DNA of 61,145 bases from Acidimicrobiales bacterium (GTDB taxonomy: Bacteria; Actinomycetota; Acidimicrobiia; Acidimicrobiales; Aldehydirespiratoraceae), in NCBI GenBank assembly GCA_029263195.1, contig JAJCXX010000023.1:1-61145 (forward strand), written 5' to 3'. How positions within the stretch are numbered: the stretch's first letter is position 1; the number at the start of each line of letters is the position of its first letter. The notes beneath the pieces are model-generated. The model saw only the letters and a list, made by a program, of their open reading frames with translations. It had not been told where the DNA came from and made no database searches. Below, piece by piece: positions 34,809-46,178 of the stretch. A program made the translations under genes and the position numbers.

Positions 34809-36098
34809 TCAGAACAGGTCGAGAAGTCGTGCGACGTACCACGTGGTGGGAAGGACGAACAGCAGACCGTCGAAACGGTCGAGAAGACCGCCATGCCCGG
34901 GCAGAATCGTGCCCATGTCCTTGACCCCAAGGTCACGCTTGATCATCGACTCTGCGAGATCACCGATCGGAGCCGCCAGGGCTGCGGCAGCGCCCAACAA
35001 CAGCGACGCCCCGAAACCGCCCCCGTGGAGATCATCAGCGAACGGCGACGGTTGTCCCACGACCCCCATCAGCAGGCCGATCGAAATGGCGACCAACGCT
35101 CCCCCGGCCAGGCCCTCGACTGTTTTGTTGGGGCTGGCCGCCGAGAGCGGCGTCCGACCCATCGTGCGTCCGATGGCGAGCGCTCCAACGTCGTAGCCGA
35201 CGGTTACCAGTATCGCGGCGGTGAGGAGGCCCGTTCCGGACTCGGGAACCGACAAGAGAAGTGCCGCGAACGATCCGAGTAGCCCAATGTGGACAACGCC
35301 GAGCATTGTGCTGGCCAAGCCTCGGAGCGGGGCTTCGGACCCGACGCCGGTTATGTACCAGAGCGAGCCGAAGATCAACGCGAGGGTGAGAATCAGCGGC
35401 ATGGCCGCCTCGCCCCGCCAGTAGACCCCCAGCGGAAGGCTGACCACGGTGACCAACCCGAGCAGAACGGCCGGGTGGTAGCCGGCGCTGCGTATCGCGT
35501 TGAAGTACTCGACGGCGGCCAAACCGAGAATGACCGTTACGACCACCATGGCGGCGGCCGGACCCACGGCCATGGAAGCGAGGATGAGGGCGACCAACGC
35601 CAGACCGACACCGGTGGCCACAGGCAGATCTCTGCCACCACCGCCGGCTGGAGCGGCTCCGAAAGCCTGCTGGCGGGCCGGTTGCTCCGCGGACGGGCTG
35701 GCGTCTCGCCCTGAAACCTGGTCGTCGAATGAGAAGAAGTCATCGCCGAGATCGGCCTGTTCGACCGGGGGTGGCTCCACCACAGCAGTCGGTGAAGCCG
35801 GCTCCTCATCGGCCCAGCGTGGGGTCGACGATGCCTCGGCCCAACCGGCCAGGTCGCCATCTTCGGCTTCACTCAGCATCGGCTCGGGCGAGAACGTGAC
35901 CGAATCGGCGGTACCGCCGACCTGGGGCACGGCGCCGGTGGGTGGATCACTCCAATGGGGCACGGCGGCGTCGTCGTCGTCGAACGAGTCATCGTCGTCA
36001 CCGAATACCGAGCGGCCTGGAGCCACCACGTCGTCGTCGACCGGTTCACCACCGGATATCACTCGAAAGCCCTCAACATCATCAGAATCATCACTCAT
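34809..36098 (-). CDS. cdsA: Phosphatidate cytidylyltransferase with long acidic N-terminus
   Basis: A 429-residue membrane enzyme forming CDP-diacylglycerol from CTP and phosphatidate. The CTP-binding signature is at the C-terminus (GDLAESMIKRDLGVKDMG, then LPGHGGLLDRFD). About eight transmembrane segments start near residue 158. Residues 1-150 form a disordered, very acidic extension (DDDDSFDDDD, Pro/Ala stretches) absent from enterobacterial CdsA. AAGGG lies about eight bases upstream of the ATG. It follows frr, as in many bacteria. Confidence 0.95.
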   Translation of the reverse strand: MSDDSDDVEGFRVISGGEPVDDDVVAPGRSVFGDDDDSFDDDDAAVPHWSDPPTGAVPQVGGTADSVTFSPEPMLSEAEDGDLAGWAEASSTPRWADEEPASPTAVVEPPPVEQADLGDDFFSFDDQVSGRDASPSAEQPARQQAFGAAPAGGGGRDLPVATGVGLALVALILASMAVGPAAAMVVVTVILGLAAVEYFNAIRSAGYHPAVLLGLVTVVSLPLGVYWRGEAAMPLILTLALIFGSLWYITGVGSEAPLRGLASTMLGVVHIGLLGSFAALLLSVPESGTGLLTAAILVTVGYDVGALAIGRTMGRTPLSAASPNKTVEGLAGGALVAISIGLLMGVVGQPSPFADDLHGGGFGASLLLGAAAALAAPIGDLAESMIKRDLGVKDMGTILPGHGGLLDRFDGLLFVLPTTWYVARLLDLF

Positions 36099-36124
36099 GG
36101 AATCGCCCTTCCGAAGCTGGGAGG

Positions 36125-38255
<2,131 letters not shown>

Positions 38256-38291
38256 CTCGATACTCCTGAATCGTCCTCGAAAACCGGTTGG

Positions 38292-39389
38292 TCAGGCTTT
38301 TGGTGTGCCGTCGTCGCCGGCGACCGGAAGGGTCTCTTCGACTACAGCTTCCTCAGCAGCGGCCTCGGCCGGCGCGGGGTCGTCGGCCTTGACGTCCTCG
38401 ACAGCAGGTGCCTCTTCTGTGGCAGCCTCAGCGGCAGGAGCCTCCTCCACCGCAGCCTCAGCGGCAGGAGCTTCCTCCACCGCGGCCTCAGCGGCCGGAG
38501 CTTCTTCCACGGCGGCATCAGGGGCGGGAGCCTCATCGGCAGCCGCGGCGTCATCGACCGGAGCCTCATCGGCGGGGGCCGAGACGCGTGCTTCACGGGC
38601 CGCGGCTTCGGCGGCGGCTTCGGCACGGGCATGTGCTTGCTGCTCGGCGATGTCGGCCTCTTCGAGAGCATTGCGCTTGGGGGCGTCAGTCTGAACACGC
38701 TTCGAACGGATGAAGCGACCCTCACGGACGGCGTCGGAGATCACACGGCTCATGAGCTCGCCGGCCCGGATGGCGTCGTCGTTGCCAGGAATGGCGAAGT
38801 CGATGAGATCAGGGTCACAGTTGGTATCGACCACGGCCACGATCGGGATACCGACCTTGCGGGCTTCGGTGACGGCGATGTGTTCCTTCTTGGTATCGAG
38901 AATGAAGACGGCCTGAGGCAGCTTCTCCATGTCGCGAATACCGCCGAGGTTTCGTTCGAGCTTGGTGAGCTCACGATTGATGAGCAGCGCTTCCTTCTTG
39001 GGCATCGATTCGAACTCGCCCGAATCGCGCATGCGCTGGTATTCCTTCATCTTCGAGACGCGTTTGGAGATGGTCTGGAAGTTGGTGAGCATGCCGCCGA
39101 GCCAACGCTCATTGATGTAGGGCATGTTGCAGCGCTCGGAGTACGACTGGATCGACTCTTGGGCCTGCTTCTTGGTGCCGATGAACAGCACGGTTCCACC
39201 ATCGGCCACGAGATCTCGGATGAATACGTAGGACTTCTCCAGATGGCCGAGTGTCTGGTGAAGGTCGACGATGTGGATTCCGGAGCGCTCTCCGTGGATG
39301 AACCGCTTCATCTTCGGGTTCCAGCGACGGGTCTGATGTCCGAAGTGGACACCTGCCTCGAGCAACTGCTTCATCGAAATAACTGCCAT
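38292..39389 (-). CDS. rpsB: 30S ribosomal protein S2 with C-terminal Ala/Glu/Pro tail
   Basis: Residues 1-250 are a standard S2 ([45 protein letters not shown]). The protein is 365 residues long because of a tail of about 110 residues of Ala, Glu, Pro and Val that contains three decapeptide repeats. Such tails are familiar in actinobacterial S2 but this one is long. GGGAG lies three bases before the ATG, a tight spacing. A structured leader precedes the gene. Confidence 0.96.
   Translation of the reverse strand: MAVISMKQLLEAGVHFGHQTRRWNPKMKRFIHGERSGIHIVDLHQTLGHLEKSYVFIRDLVADGGTVLFIGTKKQAQESIQSYSERCNMPYINERWLGGMLTNFQTISKRVSKMKEYQRMRDSGEFESMPKKEALLINRELTKLERNLGGIRDMEKLPQAVFILDTKKEHIAVTEARKVGIPIVAVVDTNCDPDLIDFAIPGNDDAIRAGELMSRVISDAVREGRFIRSKRVQTDAPKRNALEEADIAEQQAHARAEAAAEAAAREARVSAPADEAPVDDAAAADEAPAPDAAVEEAPAAEAAVEEAPAAEAAVEEAPAAEAATEEAPAVEDVKADDPAPAEAAAEEAVVEETLPVAGDDGTPKA
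38422..38511 (-). repeat. Three 30-bp tandem repeats in the rpsB tail
   Basis: Units at 38422-38451, 38452-38481 and 38482-38511 differ at only a few positions and encode the decapeptide [10 protein letters not shown] (in phase). The first two units are almost identical, which suggests recent duplication. Confidence 0.9.
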
Positions 39390-39408
39390 TTTCTCTCCCG
39401 GTTGACTA

Positions 39409-39513
39409 GCCAGCACCCGACGCCTGAGCGACCGGGTTCGGTGCTGACCGCTGTGGTCTTCCGTCGACACCATCGTGGTGTCGTCCGGGGCCCGAAGGCC
39501 GGTGGAGAGTGTA
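39409..39513 (-). promoter_or_regulatory. rpsB promoter -10 and structured 5' leader
   Basis: A -10-like TACACT lies at 39513-39508 on the minus strand, giving an untranslated leader of roughly 110 bases. Near its end, arms 39440-39448 and 39409-39417 (GTCAGCACC with GGTGCTGGC) form a 9-bp stem with one G-U pair, 19 bases before the rpsB start codon. S2 is autoregulated through its leader in several bacteria; whether this hairpin is an S2 target is inference. The 165-base gap holds no other gene. Confidence 0.5.
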
Positions 39514-39554
39514 CCGGGAGGCGCCCGGCGCGCCGACTCCGAGGCAAACCTGGC

Positions 39555-41228
39555 TCAGCCCTTGGTGAGCAGGGTGTCTCCGATCAGTATCGAAGCAGCC
39601 ATGCCGTGTTCGAAGCGTTCGATGCCAACCGACACCAGTCCGTCGGCGAGTCGGTTCATCACGGACTCGCACGCCGGAGGAAATCCCCCCAGGGCCAGGG
39701 AGACCTCACGATCGGATTCCGCCAGTCCGGGGAGTTCGCTATGGATCCCCGGATCGGGGCTGTCGCCGATGATCACGTTTCTGGATCCGGGAGCTCCGGT
39801 CATGCTGGCAGGTACCACCCAGTCAAAACGTGCCCCCACCGACACGGCCGTGACTCCCTCCGGGTAGGCCACTCCGGCGGTCGAGCCGGCGAAACCACTC
39901 GGCGACACGTCGTCGACAACGTCGGCGACCAAGATGAAGTCGGGCCAGACCGGTTCGATGACGGTGTAGGCGATCGAGCCGGGAGAGGTCATGGCGATGA
40001 CCTGTGCGGTCTCGGCCAGCGGCGCCCCGTGATTGGGGGCAGCAAAGGTGACCACCACCCCCACATCGACCCTGCCTCCGTCGCCCCCGACCGCGGCCAC
40101 CGCATGTCGGGTCATCAGCCCGCCCAGACTGTGGCCGTAGACATCTATGACGACCCCCGGGTTGGCCGCCGCCACCGCCTCGAGAAGCTCGGTGAGCCGC
40201 TCCACTGCGGGAACGATCTCCTGTCTGGTGTCGGACCCCGAATAGGGCGAACTGTCGAGTTGGGCAGACCACGACCCCGGTCTCGCGTCCGACGGAACGA
40301 CTCCTCCGTTGTAACTGAACCTGACGATGTCGCCGGTGTCGTAGCCGTGTGATTCCAGGTCGAGGCCCGCCATCGCACCGGGAACCGCCGAAGACGAATC
40401 AAGCCCGTCGACCACGACCGCCAGTCGCCGCTCGGCCGGCACCGCAACTGACACCGAGCCTTCGGTGCAGGGTGGCCGTTCGATGGCTCGCAACGTCAGC
40501 ACCGTGAGATCCATGAGGGCTGTGGACGGCTCGATCTCCATGAATATGTCGGTGAGAACGCCGGCCTTGTGAAACAGGTCGGCCAGATCGCCCTCCGGGT
40601 CGAATCGCAGCCACGGCTGAAATGGGATCGAGTTGATGGCCCTGCGAACCCCATTGATCATTCCGAATCGTCCGCCTGCGGAATCCACGTCGAACCGGTT
40701 GCGGATCTCGATCGCCTCCGACCGCGAACGAAGATCGAGCCAGGCCCACAACGCCTCGGGGTCGTCGTGCGCAACGAGCATGACCGACACCGTGCGTACC
40801 CCGAAAAGCGATTCCGGGTCGACGTAGCGGCCCTCGATACGAGTGCCGAAATGGAATCGGTCGCCCGCGATCGCTATCACCTCTCCACCGACGATCTCAT
40901 CGCCGAGATGAACCAGGACCCGGTCGACAAACGAGTAGCTGCTGAGCAGTTCGCCACCGTGATCGATCGTCACATGTTGTGTCCCCGCCACCAGTCCCGC
41001 GAAAACTACGACACCGGGGCCGGCTGCAAGGAGAGAATCACCGACGGTCGTGTCGTATTCGAGGCCACGATTGCCGGCACCGTAAGGACTCGAGGGGGCC
41101 CGGAACGGATCGACGACCACGCGGTCGGTGGGGGGCTGCAGCTTTATCTCGGCCGCTTCGGCCGGCGAAACCGAACACACCGACGCCAACACCGCGGCCA
41201 CCAAGAGCTTCGAAATGAACTTGCGCAT
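39555..41228 (-). CDS. Exported fusion: degenerate LytM (M23-like) domain plus lipase-like alpha/beta hydrolase
   Basis: A 557-residue secreted protein with signal peptide (residues 1-26, ending SPAEA-AE). Residues 35-143 follow the LytM fold order (GNRGLEYD, LLAAGPGVVVFAG, VTIDHGGELLSSYSF, GDEIVGGEVIAIAG), but the zinc residues are altered: N53 replaces the HxxxD histidine, E57 the aspartate, and R124-F-H126 the HxH pair. Residues from about 265 form an alpha/beta hydrolase with nucleophile S367 in GHSLGG and a candidate His in HSELPG. It occupies the place where other actinobacteria carry a single-domain M23 peptidase beside rpsB. Confidence 0.82.
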   Translation of the reverse strand: MRKFISKLLVAAVLASVCSVSPAEAAEIKLQPPTDRVVVDPFRAPSSPYGAGNRGLEYDTTVGDSLLAAGPGVVVFAGLVAGTQHVTIDHGGELLSSYSFVDRVLVHLGDEIVGGEVIAIAGDRFHFGTRIEGRYVDPESLFGVRTVSVMLVAHDDPEALWAWLDLRSRSEAIEIRNRFDVDSAGGRFGMINGVRRAINSIPFQPWLRFDPEGDLADLFHKAGVLTDIFMEIEPSTALMDLTVLTLRAIERPPCTEGSVSVAVPAERRLAVVVDGLDSSSAVPGAMAGLDLESHGYDTGDIVRFSYNGGVVPSDARPGSWSAQLDSSPYSGSDTRQEIVPAVERLTELLEAVAAANPGVVIDVYGHSLGGLMTRHAVAAVGGDGGRVDVGVVVTFAAPNHGAPLAETAQVIAMTSPGSIAYTVIEPVWPDFILVADVVDDVSPSGFAGSTAGVAYPEGVTAVSVGARFDWVVPASMTGAPGSRNVIIGDSPDPGIHSELPGLAESDREVSLALGGFPPACESVMNRLADGLVSVGIERFEHGMAASILIGDTLLTKG

Positions 41229-41296
41229 CTTTTCCCCAGACTCCGAGATTTCGGGCGGGGAAGACGATGCGACATTTCACCTATGTCGTGGTGGCG

Positions 41297-41327
41297 ATTG
41301 TAGACGGGGGTGGTTGGATGCCCAACC
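41297..41327 (-). promoter_or_regulatory. Promoter of the LytM-lipase gene, overlapping a hairpin
   Basis: Minus-strand TTGGGC (41325-41320), 17 bases, TACAAT (41302-41297) is the best sigma-A-like promoter in the window. The -35 lies inside a hairpin GGTTGG-GCAT-CCAACC (41327-41312) located just after the whiG stop. There is no T-run, so it is a weak terminator at most. Confidence 0.7.
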
Positions 41328-41342
41328 GAATCTTGCCGATGA

Positions 41343-42119
41343 TCAGGCGAGTTCGCGTTCGCTGGCCGCTATACGCGAACGCAACTGGAGAACCGCTTTG
41401 GTGTGGATCTGACAGACCCTGCTCTCGGTGACGCTCAGCACACGGCCGATCTCAGCCAACGTGAGGCCCTCGTAGTAGTAGAGGGTCAGGACGATCTTTT
41501 CTCGATCGGGCATCTGGTTGATGGAGCTGGCGAGTATCTGTCGCATCTCCTCGACCTCATAGACCCCCATCGGCCCTTCGCGGCTGTCGGCGACAGTGTC
41601 GCCGAGGGTCAGGGCGTCGCCACGCTCGCCGCCCGACAACATCTCGTCGAGTGCAGCCACTCCCACGAACGAGATCTGGCTCAGAGCGCTTTGGAACTGC
41701 TTCTCGTTGAACCCCATCTCCTCGGCTACTTCAGCATCGGTGGGGGTGCGATGAGTTGCCGATTCGATTTTGGCGTAGGCCCTCTCGAGCGCTCTCGCCT
41801 TCGACCTGACCGAACGGGGAACCCAGTCGATCGAGCGGAGCTCGTCGAGAATGGCGCCCTTGATGCGGGCAATGGCGTAGGTCTCGAACTTGTATCCGCG
41901 TTCGAGATCGAACTTTTCGATCGCGTCGATCAGGCCGAACACCCCGTAGCTCACCAGATCGCTCTGTTCGACATTTTGCGGCAGCCCCACCGCCACTCGA
42001 CCGGCCACGTACTTCACCAGAGGCGAGTACTGGATGATGAGTTTGTCGCGGAGCTCCCGTGTGCGCGCTTGCTTGTATTGCGCCCACAGAGCTTCGGTCT
42101 CGTTGGGATCGTCACTCAA
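41343..42119 (-). CDS. whiG: FliA/WhiG-family RNA polymerase sigma factor
   Basis: A 258-residue group 3 sigma factor. Region 2 has [23 protein letters not shown] and FEDLVSYG-like [31 protein letters not shown] is visible in part; region 3 and region 4 ([27 protein letters not shown]) follow. It is encoded between the LytM-lipase gene and xerC, as whiG is in Streptomyces, where it starts sporulation. No flagellar gene is in the window. The start is TTG 42119 with AGAAGG eight bases upstream; this start is the only likely one near the family N-terminus. Confidence 0.93.
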   Translation of the reverse strand: MSDDPNETEALWAQYKQARTRELRDKLIIQYSPLVKYVAGRVAVGLPQNVEQSDLVSYGVFGLIDAIEKFDLERGYKFETYAIARIKGAILDELRSIDWVPRSVRSKARALERAYAKIESATHRTPTDAEVAEEMGFNEKQFQSALSQISFVGVAALDEMLSGGERGDALTLGDTVADSREGPMGVYEVEEMRQILASSINQMPDREKIVLTLYYYEGLTLAEIGRVLSVTESRVCQIHTKAVLQLRSRIAASERELA

Positions 42120-42131
42120 GGTTTGGGCCTT

Positions 42132-43010
42132 CTAAGCACGTGGATGGGTCGAACGGTGAACATCGCGGAGTCGTTCGCGACTGACTCGCGTATATATCTG
42201 GGTGGTGGTCAATTCGGCATGACCCAACAGTTCCTGTACAACACGCAGATCGGCACCTCCGTCCAAAAGATGAGTGGCAAAGGTATGACGAAGCGCGTGA
42301 GGGTGTGTCGGGTTGACCGATCGGCGGTCGAGCAGCCGCCTCACATCGCGTGGTGTGATCTGGTGACCGCGTCGGTTGAGGAATATGGCCTCGTCGGGCG
42401 AGTCGGCGGTGACGAGCTCTGGGCGACCCTCGCGGATCCACTCGGAAACAGCTCTCTCGGCCGCTTCCGATATCGGCACGCGCCGCTGTTTGTCGCCCTT
42501 GCCCCACACCGTGATCGTGCCGGACGCTCCGGCGAGGTCGCTTCGTTGCAGGCCGCAGAGCTCGGCGACACGCAAGCCACTGCCGTAGAGAAGCTCCACA
42601 ATGGCCCGGTCGCGTAGTTCGACCATCGGTGGATTGCCGGTGCGAGCGGCGCCCGACAACACCGTGTCGATCTCGTCGGCTGAAAGGACCCGCGGCAGCG
42701 TGGCGGCCCCGCGTGGCGCCGACAGCGACGCGCTCGGGTCGGTGTCGATCAATCCCGTGCGCCGCGCCCAATCGAAGTACCGGCGCAGGACCGATGCCTT
42801 CCGAGCGGTGGTTCGTCGGGCGTAGCCGGCCGTGTCGAGGTGGGCGAGATAGCGCCGCAAATGACGTCGGGTGACTTCCTCGGGAGACCCCGCCCCGTTT
42901 TGCTCGAGCCACCCAAAACACGCCGCGGCATCCCGACGGTAGACCGCGCAGGTGGAATCAGCCGCTCGGGTGAGCGAGACAATCCAGGAGTCGATTTGCC
43001 ACTCAGCCAC
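42132..43010 (-). CDS. xerC: Tyrosine recombinase XerC-like
   Basis: A 292-residue recombinase. The N-terminal core-binding domain (residues 5-90) is followed by the catalytic residues: Arg in [13 protein letters not shown], His-x-x-Arg in [15 protein letters not shown], His in [14 protein letters not shown] and nucleophile Tyr273. Its position beside whiG and dprA on a core segment, with no integrase-type partners, supports a chromosome-dimer-resolution role rather than a mobile element. GTG 43010 sits six bases after a -10 box; the frame is open far upstream, but that part is out-of-family and overlaps dprA. Confidence 0.92.
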   Translation of the reverse strand: MAEWQIDSWIVSLTRAADSTCAVYRRDAAACFGWLEQNGAGSPEEVTRRHLRRYLAHLDTAGYARRTTARKASVLRRYFDWARRTGLIDTDPSASLSAPRGAATLPRVLSADEIDTVLSGAARTGNPPMVELRDRAIVELLYGSGLRVAELCGLQRSDLAGASGTITVWGKGDKQRRVPISEAAERAVSEWIREGRPELVTADSPDEAIFLNRRGHQITPRDVRRLLDRRSVNPTHPHALRHTFATHLLDGGADLRVVQELLGHAELTTTQIYTRVSRERLRDVHRSTHPRA

Positions 43011-43016
43011 GGTTCG

Positions 43017-43022
43017 ACGATA
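43017..43022 (-). promoter_or_regulatory. -10 box for a leaderless xerC mRNA
   Basis: Minus-strand TATCGT, then CGAACC, then GTG 43010. It lies in the 35-base gap after the dprA stop. Confidence 0.65.
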
Positions 43023-43045
43023 GCCAAGCCCCGGCTGGGCCGTGT

Positions 43046-44176
43046 TCACCTCCCCGCGGGCGAGGCCCGATCGGACAATTGGGCGATCGCCCCTTCCGCT
43101 CTGGTGAATCGAACGCCGTCGCGCTTGATCGATCCGCTCGCCACAAGAGAATCCAGGCTGGCCAACACGCTGGGCACGCTCATGTTGGATCGGCTGACAA
43201 TCTCGTCGAGGGTGGTCGGACCGTCGTCGACGCAGTCGAGCAACTCGATGACGTTGGGGTCCTCTCGAGCATCGCCGCGGTGACGAGCAGCCGTGGTGGC
43301 CTCGCAGAGTCCGAGCGCCACCACGATGTCGTCTACGTCGCGGACGGGCTGGCAGCCGTCGGAGAGAAGCTGGTTGGCGCCGTCGGCCGCCTTGTTGCGC
43401 AGTGACCCCGGGACCGCCATGACCGGAATGTCGCGACGGATCGCTTGCTCGACGGTGAGCAGCGATCCCCCGGCATGACGCGATTCGACCACCACCACAA
43501 GATCTGCCATGGCAGCCAACAGGCGGTTGCGAGCCGGAAACCTCCACGGCTCGGGGCGGGCCCCGATGGGTGCTTCGGTGCACAGCATTCCTCTTCGTGC
43601 GACCGCCTGCCACAAATCGAAGTGTCGCCGCGGGTAGACCACGTCGGGGCCGCTTCCGGCCACGGCCAGGGGCGGAGCACCTTCGACGCTGAGGGCGCCG
43701 CGGTGAGCGGCGCCGTCGATTCCCAAAGCGAGGCCCGAGACCACCACGACGTCGAGCTCCGCGAGGTCTCGGCCGAGTTCGAATGCGATCTCGCGGCCCA
43801 GCGGACTGCAACGCCGGGTGCCGATGATGGCGACCCGAGGCAACAGATTGTCGGGGAGCTGCCCGATTCGGAACAGCACGGGCGCTGGGTCGATGTCGGC
43901 GGTGAGTGTGGTCGGGTGCGAATCGTCGTGCCAGCAACTGACCGCGATGCCGAACTCGTTGATGGTCGTGGACAATTCGGATTGCCGTGCGATCCGCGAA
44001 CTCGTTGCCCAGTCATTGAGCACCGAAGCGGGAGCGACCTCGGATCCGACTCGACCCGAAATGACCCGTTGCCAGGCCGTTTCCGGTTCGTCGACAGCCA
44101 GAAGACGGCCGAGTCGATGGGGAGTCGCTCCGGGCAGCGCCGCCAGACTGGCGATGGCCAGAGATCTATCAGTCAT
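43046..44176 (-). CDS. dprA: DNA-processing protein DprA
   Basis: A 376-residue protein that in competent bacteria loads RecA onto incoming single-stranded DNA. The Rossmann core contains [59 protein letters not shown] and [27 protein letters not shown]-terminal winged-helix region follows ([21 protein letters not shown]). It overlaps comM by 8 bp; the pair is typical even where natural competence is unproven. Confidence 0.95.
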   Translation of the reverse strand: MTDRSLAIASLAALPGATPHRLGRLLAVDEPETAWQRVISGRVGSEVAPASVLNDWATSSRIARQSELSTTINEFGIAVSCWHDDSHPTTLTADIDPAPVLFRIGQLPDNLLPRVAIIGTRRCSPLGREIAFELGRDLAELDVVVVSGLALGIDGAAHRGALSVEGAPPLAVAGSGPDVVYPRRHFDLWQAVARRGMLCTEAPIGARPEPWRFPARNRLLAAMADLVVVVESRHAGGSLLTVEQAIRRDIPVMAVPGSLRNKAADGANQLLSDGCQPVRDVDDIVVALGLCEATTAARHRGDAREDPNVIELLDCVDDGPTTLDEIVSRSNMSVPSVLASLDSLVASGSIKRDGVRFTRAEGAIAQLSDRASPAGR

Positions 44177-45677
44177 GGTCGCCCCCCATGGCCGGCCTGG
44201 ATCGCAGGGTGAGGGCAGCCGACACGTCGCCGAAGCGAAGTTCCGGCCCAGCGTCGTCGAGATCTCTGATGGTGCGGGCCACACAGCGGATTCGGCGGAG
44301 TCCCCGGCCGCTCAGACGACCGCTGACCAGCGCCTCGCGAACCACTCCGCGAGCGGCAGGATCGAGAGGCGCATACTCATCGAGCTGAGCGTCGGTGAGC
44401 TCGGCGTTGGTGGAGGCACCGCGCCGACGAGCCAACTCCCTCACCTCGGCCACTCTGAGTGCCACCTCAGTCGAGGATTCCTCGCGGCCGCCATCGAGCA
44501 GGGCCACCGGATCGGGGCGACCGATCTGCACCATCACGTCGATGCGATCGAGAAGCGGCCCCGACACGCGTCTCGCGTACCGCGCCCGGGCCGGGGGCGG
44601 GCACCGGCAGGCGATGGAGCCACCCTCCCCGCACGGACAGGGATTCATCGCCGCCACCAGAAGCAGTCGGGCCGGATGCTCGTCGCTTCCACCGCTCCGA
44701 GCCACCCTCACGACGCCCTCCTCGAGAGGCTGCCGCAGAGCATCGAGGACACTCGGGGCGAACTCTCCGATCTCGTCGAGAAACAGCACCCCGTTGGAAG
44801 CCATGCTGACCTCTCCGGGCCGAGACCGGCCGGTTCCTCCTCCTACCAGAGCGGCCATGGAGGCAGAGTGGTGTGGGGCCCGCCACGGCGGCCGCCTGAT
44901 CAGACCGGAGGGCGGCAGTCTACATCCGGCAGCACTGTGGAGCCGGGTGACCTCATGGGATTGGTGGTCGGTGAGATCGGGCAGAAGGCCCGGAAGACGC
45001 CGGGCCAGCATGGTCTTGCCCGCGCCGGGCGGCCCCACGAGAAGAGAGTGGTGTCCTCCCGCCGCGGCTACCTCCAGCGCCCACTTGGCCGCCTGCTGCC
45101 CCTTCACATCGGCGAGGTCGGGATCACATGGTGGTTCGTCTTCGACGATGCCCCCACCGATTTCGGGCCAGGGGGCCGAACCGTTGAGCGCTGCGCTGAG
45201 ATTTTGGAGCGTGTCGACCGGCCGGACCCGACCCGATGTGATGATCGAGGTGATCTGAGCGTCGGCTCCGGCGACCACCACGGTGGGAGCCTCGATCGCG
45301 TCGACCAGCGAGAAGACACCAGGCACCGGCCGGATCGAACCATCGAGGCCAAGCTCGCCCACGAGTCCGAGGCCATCGAGCGAATCGGAGGCAATCTGGT
45401 CGGATGCCGCGAGGATCCCCACCGCTATCGGCAAGTCGAGCCCAGCACCCACCTTCGGGACGTCGCCGGGCGCGAGATTGACGGTGATCCTTCGCATGGG
45501 CCACTCGAGTTCGCTCGACAGGATCGCGGCTCTGACCCGATCTCTCGCCTCTCGACACGACAGGTCGGGCAGCCCGACGATCGTGAATCCGGGAAGCCCG
45601 TTGGCCACATGGACCTCGACCTGGACGGGCCGGCCGAGGATCCCCGACAGAGTTGCGGAACGGACGGTTGCGAGCAT
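44169..45677 (-). CDS. comM: ComM/YifB-family Mg-chelatase-like AAA+ ATPase
   Basis: A 502-residue hexameric helicase-type ATPase promoting branch migration during DNA uptake. An N-terminal Lon-protease-like fold (NGLPGFTIVGLPDLSCREARDRV, GDVPKVGAGLDLPIAVGIL) precedes Walker A GPPGAGKTMLARR, Walker B LFLDEIGEF and the zinc-finger-like CPCGEGGSIACRC. The C-terminal Mg-chelatase helices follow. The ATG has GGAG six bases upstream, but that site lies in a hairpin. Confidence 0.95.
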   Translation of the reverse strand: MLATVRSATLSGILGRPVQVEVHVANGLPGFTIVGLPDLSCREARDRVRAAILSSELEWPMRRITVNLAPGDVPKVGAGLDLPIAVGILAASDQIASDSLDGLGLVGELGLDGSIRPVPGVFSLVDAIEAPTVVVAGADAQITSIITSGRVRPVDTLQNLSAALNGSAPWPEIGGGIVEDEPPCDPDLADVKGQQAAKWALEVAAAGGHHSLLVGPPGAGKTMLARRLPGLLPDLTDHQSHEVTRLHSAAGCRLPPSGLIRRPPWRAPHHSASMAALVGGGTGRSRPGEVSMASNGVLFLDEIGEFAPSVLDALRQPLEEGVVRVARSGGSDEHPARLLLVAAMNPCPCGEGGSIACRCPPPARARYARRVSGPLLDRIDVMVQIGRPDPVALLDGGREESSTEVALRVAEVRELARRRGASTNAELTDAQLDEYAPLDPAARGVVREALVSGRLSGRGLRRIRCVARTIRDLDDAGPELRFGDVSAALTLRSRPAMGGDHD

Positions 45678-45680
45678 GGT

Positions 45681-45709
45681 GGTCTCCAGAAGTCGCGATG
45701 TCGGAGACC
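45681..45709 (-). promoter_or_regulatory. Hairpin covering the comM ribosome-binding site
   Basis: On the minus strand GGTCTCC (45709-45703) can pair with GGAGACC (45687-45681), which contains the GGAG ribosome-binding site three bases before comM ATG. The stem is 7 bp with a 15-base loop. It would lower translation unless opened. Confidence 0.55.
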
Positions 45710-45788
45710 GCCATGGGCCGGCGGCGAGCTGAAGTTGAAGCTATCCGAGGACTGTGACAGCGATCTTCCGATCGCCGCCGCGGCGTCG

Positions 45789-46130
45789 TCAGAGAACTTC
45801 GCGTATGTATCTCGCGACCGCGTCGAGCTGCTCCTCGGTGAGCGACGACGAGAACGACGGCATCTGGTTGCGACCGGACCTGATCACGTCGACCAACGCT
45901 TCGACGTCGGGAAACTCATCGTCGAAGTCATCGCCGTGCAGCCGGGGCCCTGAGCCGCCTCCGCCGCTCGCTCCGTGACAGCGCTTGCAGCTGTTGCCGA
46001 AGACCTCACGACCGACCACGAGCACCGCGTCGGCAGTGCCGTCGGCCCCCACGGGAACCTCGGGTGGTGAGCCTGCGCACGACCCCGCGAAGACGGTTGC
46101 AGCGATGATCACGATGAAGATTCTGCGCAC
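45789..46130 (-). CDS. Small c-type cytochrome lipoprotein
   Basis: A 113-residue exported electron carrier. The N-terminal hydrophobic stretch ends AGSC (Cys18), a lipobox-like site. Heme attachment CKRCH lies near residue 48 and the sixth ligand Met in NQMPSFSSSLTEEQ near residue 90, typical of class I cytochrome c. No oxidase or other redox gene adjoins it, so its partner is unknown. The GTG start has no clear ribosome-binding site. Confidence 0.88.
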   Translation of the reverse strand: MRRIFIVIIAATVFAGSCAGSPPEVPVGADGTADAVLVVGREVFGNSCKRCHGASGGGGSGPRLHGDDFDDEFPDVEALVDVIRSGRNQMPSFSSSLTEEQLDAVARYIREVL

Positions 46131-46178
46131 GCCCTATCCCGGTGTTGTGTTGTCGGACCCAGAGACGATACTGAGCAG

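Noticed and set aside
38631..40352. A 573-codon plus-strand open frame
   Set aside because: It runs antisense across rpsB and the LytM-lipase gene and has no recognisable domain or ribosome-binding site.
42132..43010. XerC-like recombinase as a phage or island integrase
   Set aside because: Flanks are core genes in conserved order, with no tRNA, direct repeats or mobile genes nearby.
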